Shown: positions 58,538 through 64,000 of the stretch, in pieces
Layout: each line of letters begins with the position of its first letter
Position numbering within the stretch: position 1 is the first letter of the stretch
DNA from: Dictyophora rubrovolvata
Lineage: Eukaryota > Basidiomycota > Agaricomycetes > Phallales > Phallaceae
Length of the DNA: 64,000 bases
Assembly: GCA_029959195.1 (NCBI GenBank)
Contig: CP114121.1
Span: 1,426,001-1,490,000 of the forward strand
Direction of reading: 5' to 3'
Notes under the pieces: generated by a model
What the model was told of the DNA's origin: nothing
What the model saw: only the letters and a program-made list of their open reading frames with translations
Database searches by the model: none
Translations under genes and position numbers: made by a program

Positions 58538-58697
58538 TTCGATACAAAAATCCTATGGTGCTTCGGCACCATTCCCTTACTTTATCTTAATGACCCCAGG
58601 GCGCCGTTGATACACAGTTCCTTTATGAAATGGTATTATATGTTTTGAAATTGTGCAATAAACATTGAATGGTACAGAACGTCGAAAAATCTATATC

Positions 58698-59446
<749 letters not shown>

Positions 59447-59617
59447 TCAGTTTGCTAAGGTAATACCAATTATGTAATCATTAGAAATCGAAATTAGTTA
59501 GTCTCTACACCAGGAGTCAACCGCTAACGCTGTTGGCCTTCATCGTACCGACCAGTTGGGAGTCGATTGTTTGGGTTCTGAAAAGGAAGCTGATCACACA
59601 TCGCCGGTCAGCGATGC

Positions 59618-60787
59618 ATGTCGGATTCCTCTCAAATTGTCCTGTTGCCTTCAAAATTTGAGAATGTCGATATGGACCATTTAGTTGCGCTCATTGGTAA
59701 CTTTAATTCATTCAATGCCTGTGTTTGTATCTTATATTTAACAATTACCAGCAGACATGCTTCAACGACTCATCGCACATAATGATCGAATCCCACTCTC
59801 ACCGTCAGTTCTCTCTTTCCAATAGTTTAATGATTTGGTAATAACCCCCCGCCAACCGCAGTGAATCTCTTACTCGTTTTCACTCCCGTTCGCCCCCTGC
59901 AATATCCGTCGTAGAATATCTTCAACGTATTGTTAAATATACAAACGTCGAAGTGCGCCTCCTCGACCCGCTTTTCATGGTTTCCTCATTAACCTATCGG
60001 CATCTTATTTTTAGAGAACATGCCTTCTTATTACGTTGCATTATATCGATCAAATGTGTGGTCGAGTTGCCCGCTTCACTATCTCGTCTCTCACCGTACA
60101 CCGATTCCTCATCTCGTCAATCACTGTGTCCAGCAAAGCGTTATGCGACGTATTTTGCACTAATAGCCATTATGCCAAAGTGGGAGGTCTTAGAGTCGTC
60201 GAGCTAAATATACTGGAGAAAGAATTGCTTGCAGCTCTTGACTGGAGATTAACGGCAAGTTACATATTTAGTCTGCTGTACCCGGTGCTTAGGTCTGTAT
60301 CGCCCCGTTGCAGTGTACGATGGAACTCCTTCAAGAATATTACATCAACTTGGCTCGAACGTATAGCACGCCGGGTCAATTTCGTTTTTCCGAAGAACCT
60401 ACTCCACTCCCTTTCACTACCTCACCCGACTCTTTTAAAGAACTCGCACGATCGCGGACACTTACGCCGGTACAAAGTACTGATTTTGATGAGCCCGATA
60501 CAGGGAAACACACCACTTCAGAGCTAGTGACTACGTCGATGACCATAGCAGAACCGTCTACAGTTCTCATGGGAAAGGCACCAGGGTTTGCAGGTTCACC
60601 CCATGTTCGACCGGGGGTTACGACCCTAGAGCAAAATATGGCGTTTGCCTCTTTGCACTCTCCTGAAAGGTTATCTCCTGAGTCTCATTCACGGCCAGGA
60701 AAACGCCCAAGCACTCATTTATCTGAAGTTCCGGCTATCAATGATAATCGTTCTTCCAAGCGAAAAATTGAAGATCTCGAGTGTTAG
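59618..60787 (+). CDS. PHO80: Pho80-type cyclin (PREG family)
   Basis: Five exons: 59618-59696, 59755-59803, 59862-59952, 60015-60254, 60314-60787, giving 310 residues. The cyclin box is unmistakable: SVVEYLQRIVKYTNVE, RTCLLITLHYIDQMC, FTISSLTVHRFLISSITVSS, KALCDVFCTNSHYAKVGGL, VELNILEKELLAALDWRLT, then LLQEYYINLAR. In yeast and Neurospora (PREG) this cyclin with Pho85/PGOV restrains the Pho4/NUC-1 phosphate-starvation factor. The C-terminal 110 residues are disordered and end in a basic SSKRKIED. Intron 4 (60255-60313) uses a GC donor; the domain cannot be read through otherwise. High confidence in the family. Confidence 0.93.
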
Positions 60788-61842
60788 CCTTTCATGACAG
60801 TTTTTCATGTTTCTTTTGATATAGTATATGGAATACCAATATACCCACACAGGAACGGCCTAAGAGACCGTTTAACGATTGTATATAGAGTGGATGAACC
60901 TATTCCGTATGTCACCACAAAGCGTCAATACAAACAGAAATCTGATACGCGTTTAGGTAGTTTGAAGGCCACCACGCGTGGTGGATATGTATTTGTAGTT
61001 ATAAGGTTTAAAAAGGGAGGAGCGGCTGATTGAGTTTTACACATTATGCATTATGTAGGCCCGTCAGCCAGCCCTTTTCTGTATAGCTCATGAATTTAAG
61101 CTTCGACAGCACCACTTGTCAACATATTCATAATGCTCAAATTGTATTGTATAATAATAGTGTTACAAAAAAAGGTACTTGTTTGGACATAGGGTGGAAG
61201 AAAATGGATGAGTGAATGGAACGAGTCCAAAGCATTAACAAGTGAATAATAAATGCAGATTTCAATCGATGGCAGGGGGGAAGTTGAATATCCTAGGTTT
61301 ATTCGGCTTCGCCCTCAGGATAACGGAAGGTTGAAGAACAATGCTGAAAAAGGCTACCTTGAGGCTTTGAATTGCGGGGGAAATAACTACCTTCCAACCG
61401 GCCTCTTCGCTCTCCAATTACCCTTTCCCTTTTGATTTTTTTTGAACGTCTTTCTTCTCTGCGATAAACGAACCATATAAGAATTCCTTTTCGCTGGGGA
61501 TCAAAAATATGTGATCAAGAAGTGAGGAAGAAAATAAATAGATGACAAGACTAAACGGAATGAAGAAACAGTGAAGGAAGAGGTTGATTCGGGCAGTATG
61601 CACGAGCAACAATGCTGAAGACAAGATTGAAAGCGAAAATCAGGGTAATCTGAAATCAAATAAGCGAAGGGGTTAGAGAGGAAAGTGCGCAAAAGGTAAA
61701 CGAGTGTAAGTAGGGATGACGGCAGTTGGTGTGTAAGATGAAATTGACCAGCAGGAAAAAAAAAGAGACGTTAAAACCGAGAAGGGGAAAAAGAATAGCT
61801 TGCTATGATTTCAGTCCTGTTGACAGCTGTCCGAAAGAGGCA
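60788..61842. other. Convergent 1 kb spacer
   Basis: Between two converging stop codons. No supported gene. Open frames of 60-80 codons (for example 60794-61033) look like 3' untranslated sequence. Nothing else is recognised. Confidence 0.45.
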
Positions 61843-64000
61843 TCATTGTGAGCTTTTGTTGGCCTTGTAAGTAAAAAGCATTTTGGCAAGTGAATTAATC
61901 TGTCCTCTCGGCACTTTCTTGGGGCCATCGCGTTCACGTTCACGTTCTGCTATGTCAGTGTTGGTTAATTCGGCAGTGCTGCCATTTGCCTGACCGCTTT
62001 GATAAACAGCGGAACCGCGTTCGATGATTGTATCCAATGCGGCTACACGTGTTTGTTTGGTTGCGGGCTTCGATGGTGGGGATGAGAACACATGTTCCTC
62101 GGGACGAGTATCGCAACCACGGGGTAATTCGCCCTTGAAAATTCGTCAATATCACGCTACCATCCAATTTAACCATAGAAAAAAAAATCCGGAAAGAAGA
62201 CCACTAATATTTTAAATATTTTGCCGTCATCATAGCCAAACTCGCATGGCTCGAAACAAGGGCCGGAACAATATTATAATTAGCCCAAAGTTAAAGTGTT
62301 CCTGATCGCCACCAATCCATATGGTCAAAGGTATATGGCGGGCAAGAAACACATGACTCATCACGAAAATAACAACAGATGGGTTTGAACGCCGGAGTCG
62401 CAAGGGGGATACCAACGAAAAGGGACAGGAGAAAGAAAAAAAGAAAAAAAGAAAGAGATATTCACCAATTCCCAAGGTACACCATTCAGAACTATATTGA
62501 GGAACATAAATTAAAACAGAAGGGTGATTAACTCCCACTATATAAACGAAACTGTGCAAACCACCCACTCTTGATGTTGGCTGGCGGAGGAAGAGTTGGT
62601 TTCGACTTCTTCCCGTTGCCGACTTTATTGCTTGACATACGAATTTGTGACGTGGTGCGTTCGTTACCGGAAGCTTCTAAACCCGTCGAAAGCGAGTTTG
62701 GATCAATAGAGCAAGATCCATCGTCCGGTGCACCAGAATGATTAACGTTTTGGATTAAAGAATTATTTTTAAACCTTTCCTTCCCTGATCCACCGGTTGC
62801 ATTGCCACTTACGCTGGTGGCAACAGTAGATACTGTTCGAACGCTGACGCTAGAATTACTGAACTTGGTGTTGTTTCCAAGTGATAGCAAAGAACTCGAA
62901 GATGCATTAGTCATTCCGCTTCCGGTATTGCTCGTCGAAGTGGAGCTGATGGACGAGCGCCAGTTGGTACTCATACTTGAGCGCGGTTCTGAAGGAGGCG
63001 GGTTTGGTTGCTGGGGTCCCAAACGTCCACGGCGAACGGCATGTGGGGATGTTCCTCGCTCGTCCCATTCACCCCCTTTGTCTCCTAATGCACCTTTGTT
63101 GACACGTTCAAACTGAGCTGTTTTAGAAGTCGAGTAAGAGAACGCGTTAGCAGTCGCCTGATTTAAGTTCGAACGCGAGCGGTCCCTCCATGGCGAAGGG
63201 GAACCACTTCGACCTTTGCGCCCTCGAGGCCATAAATCGCTCGTCTCACCATTACCATTATTATTATCCGGGTGATTACCGGCATCCTTATATGTATCCG
63301 GCAAATGTGTTTGGGATCCGCCAGCACTAAGACCCATAATCAACGAACTCACATTACGGGCGGTAGCCGATGGAATCTGAGTGTGATCAGATTTAGATGG
63401 TTGTCCCGAGGTTGTAGCGCTATTTTTCTTGCCACTGAGAGAATCCGAGCTCACATTTGGGAGCTTCAGGGGCGTTACGCTAGCACCCCCTCTTTGACGT
63501 TGGTAGTGGGGTGGAGGATGGTAATTTGGTAAATTATGGAGCACCTGAATAGTAGGAGCTTGACCAGCCGCTCGGGTAGCGTTATGAGACGACTTGTTAG
63601 TAGACGTGGGTGTCGGCGGCAAAAACGGAACAGGGGGAGGGGCATTCAGAGCCATGGCCATAGCATCCGCGCTGCTCATTTTCAACAAGTCTTTCCATTT
63701 GCTGGGCTTCTTAGCAGGTTGTGATGGTGATGTGGAATTCTCAACGCTGGATTTGGTCTTAGTTGAGGACACGGTCTTTCTACTACTCTTGGAAGTTTTG
63801 CTGATTTCTCTAGCGAGATCCTGAGAGGCATGAGCGAGATCGTCTGCGAAATCGCGTGGCACGTGTGTCGCGGTAACCGATCGATCAAACGACGACGAGG
63901 AACGCAATGCCGCTTGTTGAGCCTTACCCTTTCGGGCACCCCGTTTTCGACGACGGGTGGTTGTTGAGGTACGCGAAAATGTATCAGGGTCTTGGTCTGC
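61843..64000 (-). CDS. Large Ser-rich protein of unknown function, 5' end outside the window
   Basis: Exons from the right edge to 62569, then 62491-62466 (26 nt), then 62133-61843; about 586 residues are visible. The 5' end is missing: the frame stays open to base 64000 with no ATG chosen. Near the edge is a very basic stretch (TTTRRRKRGARKGKAQQA), then long Ser/Asn/Thr-rich disorder with NAPPPVPFLPPTPTS and WPRGRKGRSGSPSPWRDRSR. A conserved-looking motif spans the splice sites, LPPPANIKILNGVPWELGEL, and the C-terminus has RVAALDTIIERG and KVPRGQINSLAKMLF. The short Pro-rich motif could be a docking peptide. I do not recognise the family. Confidence 0.75.

Noticed and set aside
60794-61033. 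79-codon frame just after the Pho80 cyclin
   Set aside because: It begins 6 nt after the cyclin stop and has no resemblance to anything known, so it is most likely 3' untranslated sequence.
62802-63116. Plus-strand frame inside the terminal Ser-rich gene
   Set aside because: Antisense shadow of the minus-strand coding exon.

Overview
This window reads as nuclear DNA of a basidiomycete fungus, most likely Agaricomycotina. Nearly every gene is split into many small exons by introns of about 48-65 nt, genes lie on both strands with short spacers, and several predicted proteins (PalC, Rvs161, a small conserved basidiomycete protein, a GH23-like secreted lysozyme) have the layout I know from mushrooms. 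No mobile element, CRISPR array, rRNA or tRNA was recognised. Exon-intron models were built by hand from splice signals and reading-frame continuity. Where I give exon coordinates, every junction keeps the frame open.

Layout. 1-577: 3' end of a vacuolar M28 protease gene (+). 782-2432: Ser/Thr-rich orphan (+). 2510-4666: mitochondrial 2-methylcitrate dehydratase (-). 4988-5677: doubtful small gene (+). 6452-8532: Pcl-type cyclin with upstream ORFs (+). 9005-10279: small conserved protein with microexons (-). 13014-14389: Zn2Cys6 transcription factor (-). 14390-20087: 5.7 kb gene-poor tract. 20088-21322: secreted lysozyme-like protein (-). 21686-23481: Mkk1/2-type MAPK kinase (-). 24065-24796: conserved orphan (+). 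26954-27660: NAA50 acetyltransferase (+). 27912-28536: small zinc-finger protein (-). 29939-33322: DNA ligase I (+). 33785-34405: small membrane protein (+). 34651-36020: Ap4A phosphorylase (+). 36150-38177: Gyp1 Rab-GAP (+). 38440-40508: Nup2/Nup50 nucleoporin (-). 40662-41820: Rec114-like meiotic protein (-). 41879-43569: inosine-uridine nucleoside hydrolase (+). 43745-46730: Sey1 atlastin-like GTPase (+). 46957-49966: large orphan (+). 50315-51576: Rvs161 BAR protein (+). 51769-53305: PalC (+). 53407-54420: HAD phosphatase (-). 54493-55256: ER/Golgi monothiol glutaredoxin (+). 55374-57018: orphan (+). 57257-58537: RACK1 with an intronic U24-like snoRNA (+). 58698-59361: ribosomal protein L12 (-). 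59618-60787: Pho80 cyclin (+). 61843 to the window end: partial orphan (-).

Functionally this is mostly housekeeping DNA. There are loose themes. Two cyclins likely to partner Pho85 are present. Rvs161 and PalC, both membrane-remodelling or ESCRT-linked, are adjacent. RACK1 and RPL12, both ribosomal, are convergent neighbours. Rec114 and the nucleoside hydrolase share a 58-bp divergent promoter.

The most interesting observations are the box C/D U24-like snoRNA inside a RACK1 intron, a recurring use of GC-AG introns, several exons of 4-26 nt (one is 12 nt), an apparent one-base frameshift in a T-homopolymer of the Ap4A phosphorylase gene, and an in-frame intron in the Zn2Cys6 factor whose retention would add a Cys-rich insert.
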